Part shown: positions 15,694 through 23,951 of the stretch, piece after piece
Numbering within the stretch: the first letter of the stretch is position 1
Layout: each line of letters starts with the position of its first letter
Origin: Streptomyces liliifuscus
Lineage (GTDB): Bacteria > Actinomycetota > Actinomycetes > Streptomycetales > Streptomycetaceae
NCBI RefSeq assembly: GCF_016598615.1
Contig: NZ_CP066832.1
Coordinates: 186,001-250,000, forward strand
DNA length: 64,000 nucleotides
Reading direction: 5' to 3'
Made by a program: the position numbers and the translations under genes
The notes under the pieces: generated by a model
The model's input: only the letters and a program-made list of their open reading frames with translations
What the model was told of the DNA's origin: nothing
Database searches by the model: none

Positions 15694-16607
15694 GAAGCGG
15701 CCCTCCGCTCCATGGCCTCAGCCGCGCACGCGAGCTCCTCGCGGGTCTGTTCGCGGGTCCAAGCGGCGTCCACGGCTTCCCGCAGGCCGGCGCTGACAAG
15801 GTGGGCGACACGGGAGCCGGTCTCGTAGCTGGGGAAAAGGCCGACGCCGGCCACCATGCGGTGCCCATGGACGGTCACCTCGGCGACCGGGCCGATGGTG
15901 TGGATGAACAGGACCGGGTTCATCGGCAGGATGCGGACAGCCAGGCCGCGGCCGGGCTCCTCCCGGCTCACGAGGCCGGCCAGATGCCGAAGCTGCTCGG
16001 CGATCACCGCTGCCTGGCGGCCTCCCCTGGTGAGCACGGTCTCGTCCAGGAGCACGGTCCGCCGCTGTTCTGCGACCCACGGGACGCGGTGCACCCACGA
16101 CGGAAGTCCCAACACGGGCTCATCGGGGGTGGCACACACCTCGGGGGCAAGAACCGCCCGCGCGTATTCCTGGGTTCGCAAGCCCGCCGGGGCCATCATG
16201 CAGAACTGGGTGACCTCGCTCGCCGTCCGCATCACGGCGATGTAGCGGGCCGCCGCCTCGTCACGGGCCACATCCGCCCAGCAGTCGTGCGGGGCACGCC
16301 GGACGTAGCCTCGTTCCTCGCGCCCGCTGCGGGTGTAGGCCCGCGGCGGCAGGCTGCTCACCAGGAAGTCCGTGTGATCGCCCGCAACGCCGTACAGCCG
16401 TAGGAGCGTGCGCAGCACGTCCGGCCGTATAGGGGACTGGGCCCGCTCCCACCGGCTGACGGCTGATGTGGACATCCTGATGGCGTCGGCCGCGGCCTCC
16501 AGCGTGATGCCCTTCGTCTCGCGCAGGTACCGCAGGTAGAGGCCCGTCACGATCCGGGCAGGAGGCTGCGGAGCCTCGGCCGGTGGCGACGGAGCAGCGT
16601 AAAGCAT
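15690..16607 (-). CDS. XRE-family regulator with DUF5753
   Basis: A 305-residue regulator. Residues about 20-75 form an XRE helix-turn-helix (LYLRYLRETKGITLEAAADAI, MSTSAVSRWERAQSPI). The C-terminal two thirds are DUF5753-like: YIAVMRTASEVTQFCMMAPAGLRTQEYARAVL, RRTVLLDETVLTRGG, LRHLAGL, and IHTIGPVAEVTVHGHR. It probably regulates its own operon, including the GH15 enzyme. Start ATG with AAGGACC upstream. Most Streptomyces genes of this class pair with DUF397; here the partner is an unrelated 95-residue protein. Confidence 0.87.
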   Translation of the reverse strand: MLYAAPSPPAEAPQPPARIVTGLYLRYLRETKGITLEAAADAIRMSTSAVSRWERAQSPIRPDVLRTLLRLYGVAGDHTDFLVSSLPPRAYTRSGREERGYVRRAPHDCWADVARDEAAARYIAVMRTASEVTQFCMMAPAGLRTQEYARAVLAPEVCATPDEPVLGLPSWVHRVPWVAEQRRTVLLDETVLTRGGRQAAVIAEQLRHLAGLVSREEPGRGLAVRILPMNPVLFIHTIGPVAEVTVHGHRMVAGVGLFPSYETGSRVAHLVSAGLREAVDAAWTREQTREELACAAEAMERRAAS

Positions 16608-16778
16608 GGCGGAGTGGTCCTTGCGTGGAGTGTTCGGGCAGGTCAGGAGGGGGCATGTGGCGGGGACGGCGGGCGGTCTCCGGGCGTGGGCGGGATTCGC
16701 CGAGCGGTTCGCCTGGGGTCGAGGTGCGCCAGCGCGCCCATGGCGGTCACGATCAGCGCGCCAATCCGGTGGGAGCCA

Positions 16779-16907
16779 TCACTGCCTCGGGGCGGATGCG
16801 GCACAGATGACGGTGGCCATCGCGAGGGTGAAGGTGAGGATGCGCAGCTGACCACGGCTGGGACGCCAGGCCGACCAGCGCTTGCTCCTCGACACAGGTT
16901 TAGGCAC
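16779..16907 (-). CDS. Possible 42-residue membrane peptide
   Basis: A short frame beginning at GTG, overlapping the last codons of the preceding gene by 8 bp. It encodes a basic N-terminus (PKPVSRSKRWSAW) then a hydrophobic run (LRILTFTLAMATVICAASA), a shape expected of a small single-pass membrane peptide or signal sequence. Only size, overlap and hydrophobicity support it. The rest of 16608-16778 shows no convincing gene. Confidence 0.35.
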   Translation of the reverse strand: MPKPVSRSKRWSAWRPSRGQLRILTFTLAMATVICAASAPRQ

Positions 16908-17340
16908 GGCACACCTGCCGGTGACGCGGGTAGGGCGTGCTGAGGGCTGAACTCAGGCCGGCGCGGGTCCGGCTGAGTGCATCGTGCAGCGCCTCGGCTG
17001 AGGTGGCTTCGATCAGGGGTGTTCCGGGGCGGGTAACCCATAGGCCCGAACAGCCGCGGTAGCCGCTGGCGTCACAGCCCCAGGACCTGGGTGCGGGGAC
17101 GCAGTCGGAGTGCGCGGCCCTCCACCGGTGGACTGAGCCGGGTTCCACCGGCACCAGGAGCCTGTGGTGGAGCAGGCAGTACTTCACCGGCCCGACATCC
17201 GAGCCGTCAGCAACCAGGGCGTCGATCGCGCGCAGGCCGAGCGCCAGGCCCACGCGCACCACGCCAGCATCCGACGGAACCACGGAAGGCGGGCGCTCGC
17301 TGAGAGCGATGTTCCACGGAAAGTCACTACCTAAGGTCAT
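16900..17340 (-). CDS. Primase/polymerase-like small protein with a TTA codon
   Basis: A 146-residue protein. The pattern GVVRVGLALGLRAIDAL, then GPVKYCLLHHRLLVPVEPGS and CSGLWVTRPGTPLIEATSAE, resembles the small Streptomyces proteins annotated as bifunctional DNA primase/polymerase-like, which are usually non-catalytic and regulator-associated. The gene at 21230-21817 shows the same ordering. The third codon is TTA, a leucine codon rare in Streptomyces and read only by the bldA tRNA, so translation may be tied to development. Start ATG behind GGAGCCACCCTC, 88 bp after the gene before it. Confidence 0.65.
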   Translation of the reverse strand: MTLGSDFPWNIALSERPPSVVPSDAGVVRVGLALGLRAIDALVADGSDVGPVKYCLLHHRLLVPVEPGSVHRWRAAHSDCVPAPRSWGCDASGYRGCSGLWVTRPGTPLIEATSAEALHDALSRTRAGLSSALSTPYPRHRQVCRA

Positions 17341-17428
17341 GAGGGTGGCTCCAGTGAGTGAGGGGTGTTCTGGTGCCGCGCCGTAGGGGGCCGGTGCGGC
17401 ACCAGAACGGGACGGGGCGCCGCGAGCG

Positions 17429-17929
17429 TCAGGGGGTGGGCGCGGCGCCTGCCTGGACGACGGCCCGGGGAGGAGTGGGCTGTCTTCCGGGCGGCGACTT
17501 GGGCGGGGGAAGACCCAAGTCGTGCCCCCCGTGTCCGGCGGGGGGCCGTATGGAAGCCGGGCGCCTGGGATGCTCACGCAGGCCCTGGAATCGGCGGTGT
17601 GCGTCCGGGGCGAGGTTGTCCGGCATCGGATCGCCCCAACGCACGAGCTGGCCGGAGGCGACAGGCCGCTCGAATCCGGGACGTCCCCGCAGAGCGTGCG
17701 CGAGTACTTGGGCGAAGCCCGGGTCGAGCATGTCCATGTGACCACTGCGGCGGTCTGCGCCGACCGGTACTGCCAGTAGCGGGAGGCGGTGCAGCGCCAC
17801 GGCCACCGCGTCACGCAGGAGATGGGGGCTGATGAGTCTGGCCTCCCAGAACTCGTAGTCGCAGGCGGCCGTCGCGGGGAGAATCCGTACGTCCAGCTGC
17901 TGGACAGGGGACGGGGGTGACGGGGTCAT
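17429..17929 (-). CDS. Unknown protein
   Basis: A 166-residue protein. The first 110 residues look ordered (VQQLDVRILPATAACDYEFWEARL; LRDAVAVALHRLPLLAVPVGADRR; MLDPGFAQVLAHALRG) and the C-terminal 50 are Pro/Gly/Arg-rich. No family recognised. The ATG overlaps the stop of the DUF5999 fusion gene (ATGA), placing it in an operon with an RsbW-like ATPase. Confidence 0.6.
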   Translation of the reverse strand: MTPSPPSPVQQLDVRILPATAACDYEFWEARLISPHLLRDAVAVALHRLPLLAVPVGADRRSGHMDMLDPGFAQVLAHALRGRPGFERPVASGQLVRWGDPMPDNLAPDAHRRFQGLREHPRRPASIRPPAGHGGHDLGLPPPKSPPGRQPTPPRAVVQAGAAPTP

Positions 17930-18471
17930 GTCGTCACCGCCCCACCTGGTAGAGGCCGTCGCGGGCCGACAGCGCCGCCCGTTGGCAGGAGGCATCCCGT
18001 GTCCTCGAAAAGGATCACGCCGTTGCACAGCACACTCCAGCCGGCCCCGGGGTGGCCGATCAAGACGCTTGCCGCCAGGTGATCGGCTGCGCTGGCCGGC
18101 GGGCACGGGGTCGAGTGCTCGCACAACGCCCCTTCTGCTCGAAGGGTCCAGAGCACCGTGCGCACGGCCGTCGCGAACTTCGCCAGGGGCATCAGGGCCC
18201 GGGCGCAGCTGTCCGGCACTTCGACCTCACGCTGTCGGGCCATCTTCATCACCTCGGCCACAGCACGGGACCGGTCGGGCGCCATCGCCCCCAGCTGCAT
18301 GAGGTGACCCCGTAGCCGCAGCATCAAGTCGTGAATGTCCTGGTCGGTCTCGGGAGTCGGTGCGCCGTCCGACAACACCATCGACAACGTCTCCTCCGCA
18401 GCGGCGATCACCGACCGGGGACTGACGGAGGGGGAGGAGGCCGGGCGACGGCCGAGGCGGAGGAGACTCAC
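17926..18471 (-). CDS. DUF6415-DUF5999 fusion protein
   Basis: A 181-residue protein that joins two families usually seen apart. Residues about 15-110 fit DUF6415 (DIHDLMLRLRGHLMQLGAMAP; ALMPLAKFATAVRTVLWTL). Residues about 115-175 fit DUF5999: a CEHSTPCPPASAADH start, then HPGAGWSVLCNGVILFEDTG and LLPTG. The short Cys-rich DUF5999 could bind a metal. Function of both is unknown. Start GTG overlaps the stop of the ATPase gene (GTGA). Confidence 0.7.
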   Translation of the reverse strand: MSLLRLGRRPASSPSVSPRSVIAAAEETLSMVLSDGAPTPETDQDIHDLMLRLRGHLMQLGAMAPDRSRAVAEVMKMARQREVEVPDSCARALMPLAKFATAVRTVLWTLRAEGALCEHSTPCPPASAADHLAASVLIGHPGAGWSVLCNGVILFEDTGCLLPTGGAVGPRRPLPGGAVTT

Positions 18472-19001
18472 GACGCGGCCTCCTCGGGAGCCAGGTCCAG
18501 CTCGAACCAGACTGTCTTGCCAGGCCCCGGCGCGGAGCTGTCGGTTCCCCATCGGGTGACCAGGGAATCGACCAGGTGCAGCCCGCGGCCGCCCTCTTCA
18601 TCCGCAGACGGCGGCCGCGGATGAGGTTGCTCGATCGAGGGGTCCTCCACCTCCACCCGCAGACATCCGTGCCCATGCGTGGCCCGTACGGCGAATCGGA
18701 GCGCCGGCTTGTTTCCGCACCCGTGGACCATGGCGTTCACCATCAGTTCCTGGGTGACGAGCATGACTGTGTCAGCGCATTCGGACAGTCCGGAGCGCTC
18801 GAGCAGCGTGCCGAGCTGATGACGCGCTCCGGCGACGGCCTCCGCCTGGGCTGGGATCTCTGTCGCCATCTGGAAGTCACGGGTCCGGCAGGTCGGGGTG
18901 CTGTCGCTTTCGGACGGAGGGGCGATCGCTTTCCGGCCGCCGCGCACCACCGAAATGGTGCGCGCCCCACGAAGGCCGCCCATCGGGTACTGCACGTTCA
19001 T
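18468..19001 (-). CDS. RsbW-like anti-sigma ATPase
   Basis: A 177-residue GHKL ATPase of the serine-kinase/anti-sigma type. N-box QELMVNAMVHG (about residue 88), G1-like VEDPSIEQP and G2 GRGLHLVDSL (about 145) are visible, with WFELDL at the end. Such proteins in Streptomyces bind or phosphorylate anti-sigma antagonists. No sigma factor or antagonist lies adjacent. Start ATG (MNVQYPMGG) with a weak AAAGGCAG ribosome site; MATEIP, 44 residues in, is an alternative. It heads a four-gene run. Confidence 0.82.
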   Translation of the reverse strand: MNVQYPMGGLRGARTISVVRGGRKAIAPPSESDSTPTCRTRDFQMATEIPAQAEAVAGARHQLGTLLERSGLSECADTVMLVTQELMVNAMVHGCGNKPALRFAVRATHGHGCLRVEVEDPSIEQPHPRPPSADEEGGRGLHLVDSLVTRWGTDSSAPGPGKTVWFELDLAPEEAAS

Positions 19002-19211
19002 CAGCTGCCTTTCCCGGCCCCGGCTGGGGCCAATTCCGGTCACCGTCCGAGATCGTGGGCATGACGTGGCCGATTCCGGTACGCCGCCTGGGAGTTGGAG
19101 GAATATCGTCTTCACGAGACAACCGCGCGCCGGGGCCGGTGGGAATGCAGGCAGGCTCGGCAAAGCGATGCACGTGATGCAAGATCGTTTCGGGGATGGG
19201 GGCGCACACCC

Positions 19212-20597
19212 ATGGGGCGCACACGCAACACCCGGCTGGAAGCCGTCATCCAGGAATGGGGCGTGTCGCAGCGGCAACTGGCTGCTCGCTTCCGGGCTGT
19301 CGCCGCGGAGAACGGTGCAACTGAACTTCTGCGCTACGACCAGTCCCGCATCGCTCGCTGGATCGGCGGCGCCATCCCGGAGGGCCGAGCAGCGCATATC
19401 TTGGCCGAGACGCTCTCCCGCGGCCTCGGTCGCACCATCACGCTGACCGACATTGGGCTGGCACCGGACGACGCCGCCGACCCGCAGGCGCCGGCGTGGA
19501 GCGTCGACACACTCGCGACGCTGGCGACCCTCGGGAGCACGGACATGGACATAGCTCGGCGCCAGGTGCTGGCACAGTCGGCCTACTCGGTCGCCGGCCT
19601 GGCCCTGCCCTCCGAGACCTGGTGGCAGGAGGCCGCCGATCGCGCACGCACTCGCAAGCCGCTGTCGCAGCACACGGTCACGGCCGAGGACGTCGCAAGC
19701 GTGCGCGAGATGACGGCCTTCTTGTCTCAGCGGGACCAGCAGCGCGGCGGCCGCGGTGTGGGACGCGCCGCCCTGGTCGCTTACCTTCGCACCGACGTTG
19801 CCGAGCTCCTGGCCGCACGATTCCCCTCCGACAGTCTGCGCTTGGACATGACGTCGGCCGCTGCCGAACTGGCCTACCTCGCGGGCTGGACGAGTTTCGA
19901 CGCCGGGGAGCACCCCATTGCGCTGCGGTGGCTGACCCTCGCAACGCAGCTGGCCGAGGAGGCCGGCGACGCGCCGCTCGCCGGGCACGTACTGCGGGCC
20001 ATGGCCCACCAGGCTGTTGACCTGCACCAGCCGGCGGAAGCCGTACGCCTGGCCGAAGGATCCCTCTCCAGCCGCCGTTACACCGAAGCCTGCTGGCGGG
20101 AGAAAGCCCTGCTGGGTGTCGTCCACGCTCGAGGGCTTGCCGCCGCCGGCGACAAGAAGCGGGCCGCGGTCGCGCTCAACCGCGCGGAGTCCGACCTGGG
20201 CCGCGCCAGCGACAGCGGCAACGAGCCCGCCCGGGTGTGGTTTTTCGGAGAGGCAAGTCTCGCCCATGAAACCGCAGCAGCGCTGCGGGATCTGGGCGAC
20301 CTGAAGGGCGCCGAACGCGAGTTCAAGCGCAGTGTCCGCACCCGTCGGAGGCAGTTCAAGAGGACTCACTCCGTGACCTTGGGATACCTGGGTGAGGTTC
20401 AGGTCCGGCAAGGGCAACTCGATGCGGCCTGCGCGACGTGGCACCAAGCGCTCGACACGATGACCGGCGTCCAGTCCGGGCGGGCACGGCAGACCGTCGT
20501 GCAGATGCGCCGAGCACTGAGTCCCGTCCTCCGCCGAGGCGGTGGGCCAGCCGCAGACCTCGACGCGCGAGCCCGAGCGGTCCTCGCGGACAAGTGA
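19212..20597 (+). CDS. XRE-type HTH regulator with TPR-like C-terminus
   Basis: A 461-residue regulator. The N-terminus (MGRTRNTRLEAVIQEWGVSQRQLAARF, then YDQSRIARWIGGAIPEGRAAHILAETLS) is an HTH of the Streptomyces TPR-regulator type. A linker with an Ala-rich segment follows, then TPR-like helices from about residue 200 (LAYLAGWTSFDAGEHPIALR; AMAHQAVDLHQPAEAVRLAEG). The start at 19212 is preceded by a purine-rich stretch; the frame is open further upstream without support. It diverges from the RsbW-like operon, 210 bp apart. Confidence 0.82.
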   Translation: MGRTRNTRLEAVIQEWGVSQRQLAARFRAVAAENGATELLRYDQSRIARWIGGAIPEGRAAHILAETLSRGLGRTITLTDIGLAPDDAADPQAPAWSVDTLATLATLGSTDMDIARRQVLAQSAYSVAGLALPSETWWQEAADRARTRKPLSQHTVTAEDVASVREMTAFLSQRDQQRGGRGVGRAALVAYLRTDVAELLAARFPSDSLRLDMTSAAAELAYLAGWTSFDAGEHPIALRWLTLATQLAEEAGDAPLAGHVLRAMAHQAVDLHQPAEAVRLAEGSLSSRRYTEACWREKALLGVVHARGLAAAGDKKRAAVALNRAESDLGRASDSGNEPARVWFFGEASLAHETAAALRDLGDLKGAEREFKRSVRTRRRQFKRTHSVTLGYLGEVQVRQGQLDAACATWHQALDTMTGVQSGRARQTVVQMRRALSPVLRRGGGPAADLDARARAVLADK

Positions 20598-20672
20598 CCC
20601 GTACGGTAAGCAAATCCGGCGCAGAGAGCCCATCTCTCGGCGTCGAGGGAGAAGACCCACGAGAGGGGAAGC

Positions 20673-21161
20673 GTGTTCGACCAGCACATCCAGCTGCCGG
20701 TGATCGCCACGGTCGTAGGAGGCCAGACCGGCCGACTTGACGACTACAAAGGCGGAGTCGAGTCGATCATCCGTCTCGTGCCGAGCATCCCGGAGAGTGC
20801 CCTCCAGGGCATCGAGGAGTTCAGCCACCTGGAGGTCGTCTGGCACTTCAGCCTTGGGTCGGACAACGACGTCGAGCTTGAGCCGCGGAGCCCCCGCGGA
20901 AATCCGGACTGGCCGGCCACCGGAGGACTCGTCCACCGCAATCACAGGCGGCCGGCCCGAATCGGCATCTCCTACCCGCGACTGCTGCGAGTCGAGGGAC
21001 GGGATCTGCACGTCACGGACCTGGACGCGGACGCTGGGACTCCCGTCATCGACCTGGCGCCGGTCTTCCAGGAGATGCTGCCCCGCGGACCCGTGCACCA
21101 GCCGAAATGGCCCACTGACATGCTTCGGAACTACTGGAAGCGAGCAGACGAGCGCCCCTGA
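20673..21161 (+). CDS. TrmO/TsaA-domain protein (tRNA m6t6A37 methyltransferase family)
   Basis: A 162-residue protein of the TsaA/YaeB fold. Landmarks: IATVVGG at the N-terminus, FSHLEVVWHF near residue 50, RRPARIGISYPRLLRVEGRDLHVTDLDADAGTPVIDLAPV (about 90-130). In E. coli TrmO methylates t6A37 of threonine tRNA using SAM. Here the motif usually reading RPNPIG appears as RRPARIG, so activity is likely but not proved. Start GTG behind GAGAGGGGAAGC. It follows the XRE-TPR gene by 75 bp on the same strand. Confidence 0.82.
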   Translation: MFDQHIQLPVIATVVGGQTGRLDDYKGGVESIIRLVPSIPESALQGIEEFSHLEVVWHFSLGSDNDVELEPRSPRGNPDWPATGGLVHRNHRRPARIGISYPRLLRVEGRDLHVTDLDADAGTPVIDLAPVFQEMLPRGPVHQPKWPTDMLRNYWKRADERP

Positions 21162-21229
21162 GCCGTCCTGCTTCCCAGTCACTTGCCCGAATGGAGCCGC
21201 GCGCAGCACGTGCGCGAGTGCCGTCGCCA

Positions 21230-21817
21230 TCACGGCCTCCTGGTTGATGGCAGCACGGACCTGACCGCTGTCATGGCACGGCTCAGAGGCGATCGCTCCA
21301 AAGGCAGATGAAGGGCAAGAGCCTCCGCAAGGCAGCGGGCGAGGGGAGCAGGGCTCGTCAGCAGCGGCGTCCCGCCGATCACCTGCTCGTCATCGGGTGG
21401 GACAAGCCATCGTGCGACTCCGGCTCCCGATCGTGGGGCCGGGGCGGGTACAAGAATGGCGTGGCGCTTGCCGAGGCAGGCCGGCCGGGGAAGCCTGCCC
21501 GGCCACTGGGAGGCCGCCATCAAACTGCTCCAGCTCTCGCTCGTGCCGCACGGCACGAGCACGGCGGCAGAGCGAAGGCTGGTGAACGCCACAGCGGGCC
21601 CGAGAGGCTGTTCGTACTCGGCAAGGAGCCGATAGGCCGCCTCGATCAGATGCCGGTCCGCCAGCACGATGTCGAAGGTGACGCCGCACTCAAGTCGTCG
21701 CGGAAGGTGCGGGTTCGTCCGCCACAAGCCCGTCGACGTAGCCGGGCACGGCGTAGCCGCGGAGAACCACACGGACAGAGCCGCGCTCTCGGCGTCAGCC
21801 ATCTCGCCGGTCTCCAT
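21230..21817 (-). CDS. Primase/polymerase-like small protein
   Basis: A 195-residue protein with the order FDIVLADRHLIEAAYRLL, GPAVAFTSLRSAAVLVPCGTSESW, RHAILVPAPA, RWLVPP and a C-terminal LARCLAEAL helix. This matches small Streptomyces proteins named bifunctional DNA primase/polymerase-like, without the catalytic acids of true primases. Start ATG behind CTGGAGGGCTC. It diverges from an XRE-TPR gene 232 bp away. Confidence 0.65.
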   Translation of the reverse strand: METGEMADAESAALSVWFSAATPCPATSTGLWRTNPHLPRRLECGVTFDIVLADRHLIEAAYRLLAEYEQPLGPAVAFTSLRSAAVLVPCGTSESWSSLMAASQWPGRLPRPACLGKRHAILVPAPAPRSGAGVARWLVPPDDEQVIGGTPLLTSPAPLARCLAEALALHLPLERSPLSRAMTAVRSVLPSTRRP

Positions 21818-21929
21818 GAGCCCTCCAGCATCACGACCAAACGCAGGGTGTCTGCAACGTGACCTAGTGCAGCGAAGGGCTGGAGCGGTGAACAGGTCTT
21901 TTACCCGGAACTCTGGCCGCCTCTTACAT

Positions 21930-21959
21930 GCCCTTTGGCCGCCCTTTCGCCAGCCCTTT
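21930..21959. repeat. Three direct GCCCTTT repeats
   Basis: GCCCTTT occurs at 21930-21936, 21941-21947 and 21953-21959, spaced 11 and 12 bp, close to one helical turn. The block lies between two divergent genes and could be a tandem protein-binding site for the XRE-TPR regulator downstream. Repeat seen directly; function inferred. Confidence 0.4.
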
Positions 21960-22049
21960 CCCTCTGACCAGGGCATTCAGTTGACGAACCCACACGCAAG
22001 GCCGTCGAAGTCGCTACCGTGAGGCCATCCAGACGGTGAGGAGGTGGCC

Positions 22050-23369
22050 ATGCGTGAACTCAAGCGGTTACGCACCCGTGCGAACCGCACGCAGGAAGAG
22101 GTCGTCCAGGAACTCTCCGCTCTTGCCCGACGCCTTCATGCAGAGGGACGCTTGAGCAAGGCGCCCACCTTCACGCTCCGCCAGTACTCCAAGTGGGAGA
22201 ACGCCGAACCTCCGCCCTGGCCGCACCCCGACAGTCGGGCGGTGCTGGCCGCCTACTGGAAGTGCCCCGTCGAGGAACTGGGGTTCCGCCCTCCAACGGA
22301 TGGGGACCGCGGCGGCCCTCTGGTTCTCACACCGGTGCCCATGATCAGCCAGGCGTCACCTGGCCCCCTCCTGGTCGCGGCCGGCTCCAGTCCTCTCACC
22401 GACGAGGCGCCGCCCCCATGGCTGGCCGAGACGACCACGAGCGCCAACCGCGCCGGCGAGTGGCGAATCTCGCCGGAGGAAGTCGAACTGCTGTCTGGCG
22501 CCGCCGACGACAACTATGCGATCGACCAGCAGTTCGGCGCGAATCGACTATGGCGACCGACCCGGGCTCATCTGCTCTGGACCCATCACATGATCGACCG
22601 CGGTATCTACGACGACGCTCTGGGACAGCGGCTGCACGCACTCGCCGGGAAGCTCACAACGTCGCTCGGATGGTTCTGCTACGACGCGGGGCTGCAGACC
22701 CAGGCCCGCCAGTACTTCTCCGAGGCCCTCAACGCGGCCAACTACACCAGCGACGACGTGCTGGCCAGCCGCACCCTCAGCAACATGGCCAGACAAGCCG
22801 TCGACCTGAACAAGGGACGCGAAGCCGTGCGCTTCGCCAAGCTCGGACAGCGGCACGCCGAACTCTGGAACGCACCCAGCCGCGTCACCGCACTTCTGGC
22901 TATCCGGGAGGCTCAGGGACACGCACGCGTCGGGGACGTCTTCAACTGCGAGGCCGCCATCAAACGCGCCTGGCAGGAATGGGAGCACGGAGACCACGAA
23001 CTGGACCCGGACTGGGCGCACTTCCTCAACCTTGCCGAGCTGACGTGTCTGGAGGGCATGTGCCGGCTCGACCTCGGCCAGGTGGCCCGAGCCCAAGACC
23101 TTCTCGCACGGTCTGAGGCGCTTCAGGATGTCGCCCACTCCAGGAACCGCGGAATGTGCCTCGGCCGGCTCTCGGTTGCGGCCGTACAGAACGGCGACGT
23201 CGACCACGGTCTGGCCGCCGCGACACAGGCACTCCGACTCGTGGAGAGCGGGATGTCTTCCACGCGAACGACCGCGCAGTTGACGATCGTTCATGACGGC
23301 TTGATTCCCCATCGACGCGCCCGCGGCGTGGGGGACCTACTCGAACAGATCCGTACTCACGTCGCGTGA
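22050..23369 (+). CDS. XRE-type HTH regulator with TPR-like C-terminus, TTA codon
   Basis: A 439-residue regulator. The HTH spans about residues 1-75 (LKRLRTRANRTQEEVVQELSALARRLHAEG; YSKWENAEPPPWP; LAAYWKCPVEELGF), and TPR-like helices fill the remainder (YDAGLQTQARQYFSEALNAANY; MARQAVDLNKGREAVRFAKLG). Codon 7 is TTA, so synthesis may depend on bldA. The ATG at 22050 is chosen over GTG 22044 because GGAGG lies at ideal spacing. Its stop overlaps the downstream GNAT gene. Confidence 0.83.
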   Translation: MRELKRLRTRANRTQEEVVQELSALARRLHAEGRLSKAPTFTLRQYSKWENAEPPPWPHPDSRAVLAAYWKCPVEELGFRPPTDGDRGGPLVLTPVPMISQASPGPLLVAAGSSPLTDEAPPPWLAETTTSANRAGEWRISPEEVELLSGAADDNYAIDQQFGANRLWRPTRAHLLWTHHMIDRGIYDDALGQRLHALAGKLTTSLGWFCYDAGLQTQARQYFSEALNAANYTSDDVLASRTLSNMARQAVDLNKGREAVRFAKLGQRHAELWNAPSRVTALLAIREAQGHARVGDVFNCEAAIKRAWQEWEHGDHELDPDWAHFLNLAELTCLEGMCRLDLGQVARAQDLLARSEALQDVAHSRNRGMCLGRLSVAAVQNGDVDHGLAAATQALRLVESGMSSTRTTAQLTIVHDGLIPHRRARGVGDLLEQIRTHVA

Positions 23370-23938
23370 GCAAGCAAAGGAGAGTGCAGACGGTGGACCC
23401 GGAGTTCCAGCGGCACGATGCGCAGTCAGCGAAGGCGATACTCACCGAACTGGTCGACGTCTACGCCACGGTGTACGACACGCCCCCCTACATCGGTGAC
23501 CCCTTCTTCTCCGTCGACTCCTTCCGGAGCCGACTCGAGGCTGCCTTCGACACCCAAGGCTTCGAGACGGTGACAGCCCGGCTGGACGGTCGAATCGTCG
23601 GATACGTCCACGGTGCCACCCTGCCCCACGACAAGCCCTGGTGGACGTCCCTCGGCACCCAGCGCCCAGCCTGGCTGCAGGAACTCGCCGACTCTGGCGG
23701 CATCTTCTGGCTGCGGGAGCTGATGGTGCTGCCCGCGCACCAGAATCGCGGTCTCGGACGGCAGATCCACGACACGGTCATCTCCGGCCGGGAGGAGAAC
23801 GTCACAGCCCTGACGTGCATCGAGGACAATGAGCCCGCACGCAGTGCCTATCTCCGGTGGGGGTACACGATCCTGGGCCAGATCAAGCACGCCCCAGAAT
23901 CACCCGTCTACGACGCGATGTACCTGACCTCCCACTAA
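23366..23938 (+). CDS. GNAT family N-acetyltransferase
   Basis: A 190-residue acetyltransferase. TARLDGRIVGYVHGA (about 70-85) is strand b4, WLRELMVLPAHQNRGLGRQIHDTVI (about 113-137) is motif A with the Q/RxxGxG/A acetyl-CoA loop as QNRGLG, and EDNEPARSAYLRWGYTILG is motif B. Substrate unknown. The GTG start overlaps the regulator stop (GTGA), so it is translationally coupled to the XRE-TPR gene. Confidence 0.87.
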   Translation: MSKQRRVQTVDPEFQRHDAQSAKAILTELVDVYATVYDTPPYIGDPFFSVDSFRSRLEAAFDTQGFETVTARLDGRIVGYVHGATLPHDKPWWTSLGTQRPAWLQELADSGGIFWLRELMVLPAHQNRGLGRQIHDTVISGREENVTALTCIEDNEPARSAYLRWGYTILGQIKHAPESPVYDAMYLTSH

Positions 23939-23951
23939 GACCGGAAAGCAC

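Noticed and set aside
18468..21233. 921-codon minus-strand open frame
   Set aside because: Only the last 177 codons are a real gene (RsbW-like). The rest is antisense to the XRE-TPR and TrmO-like genes.
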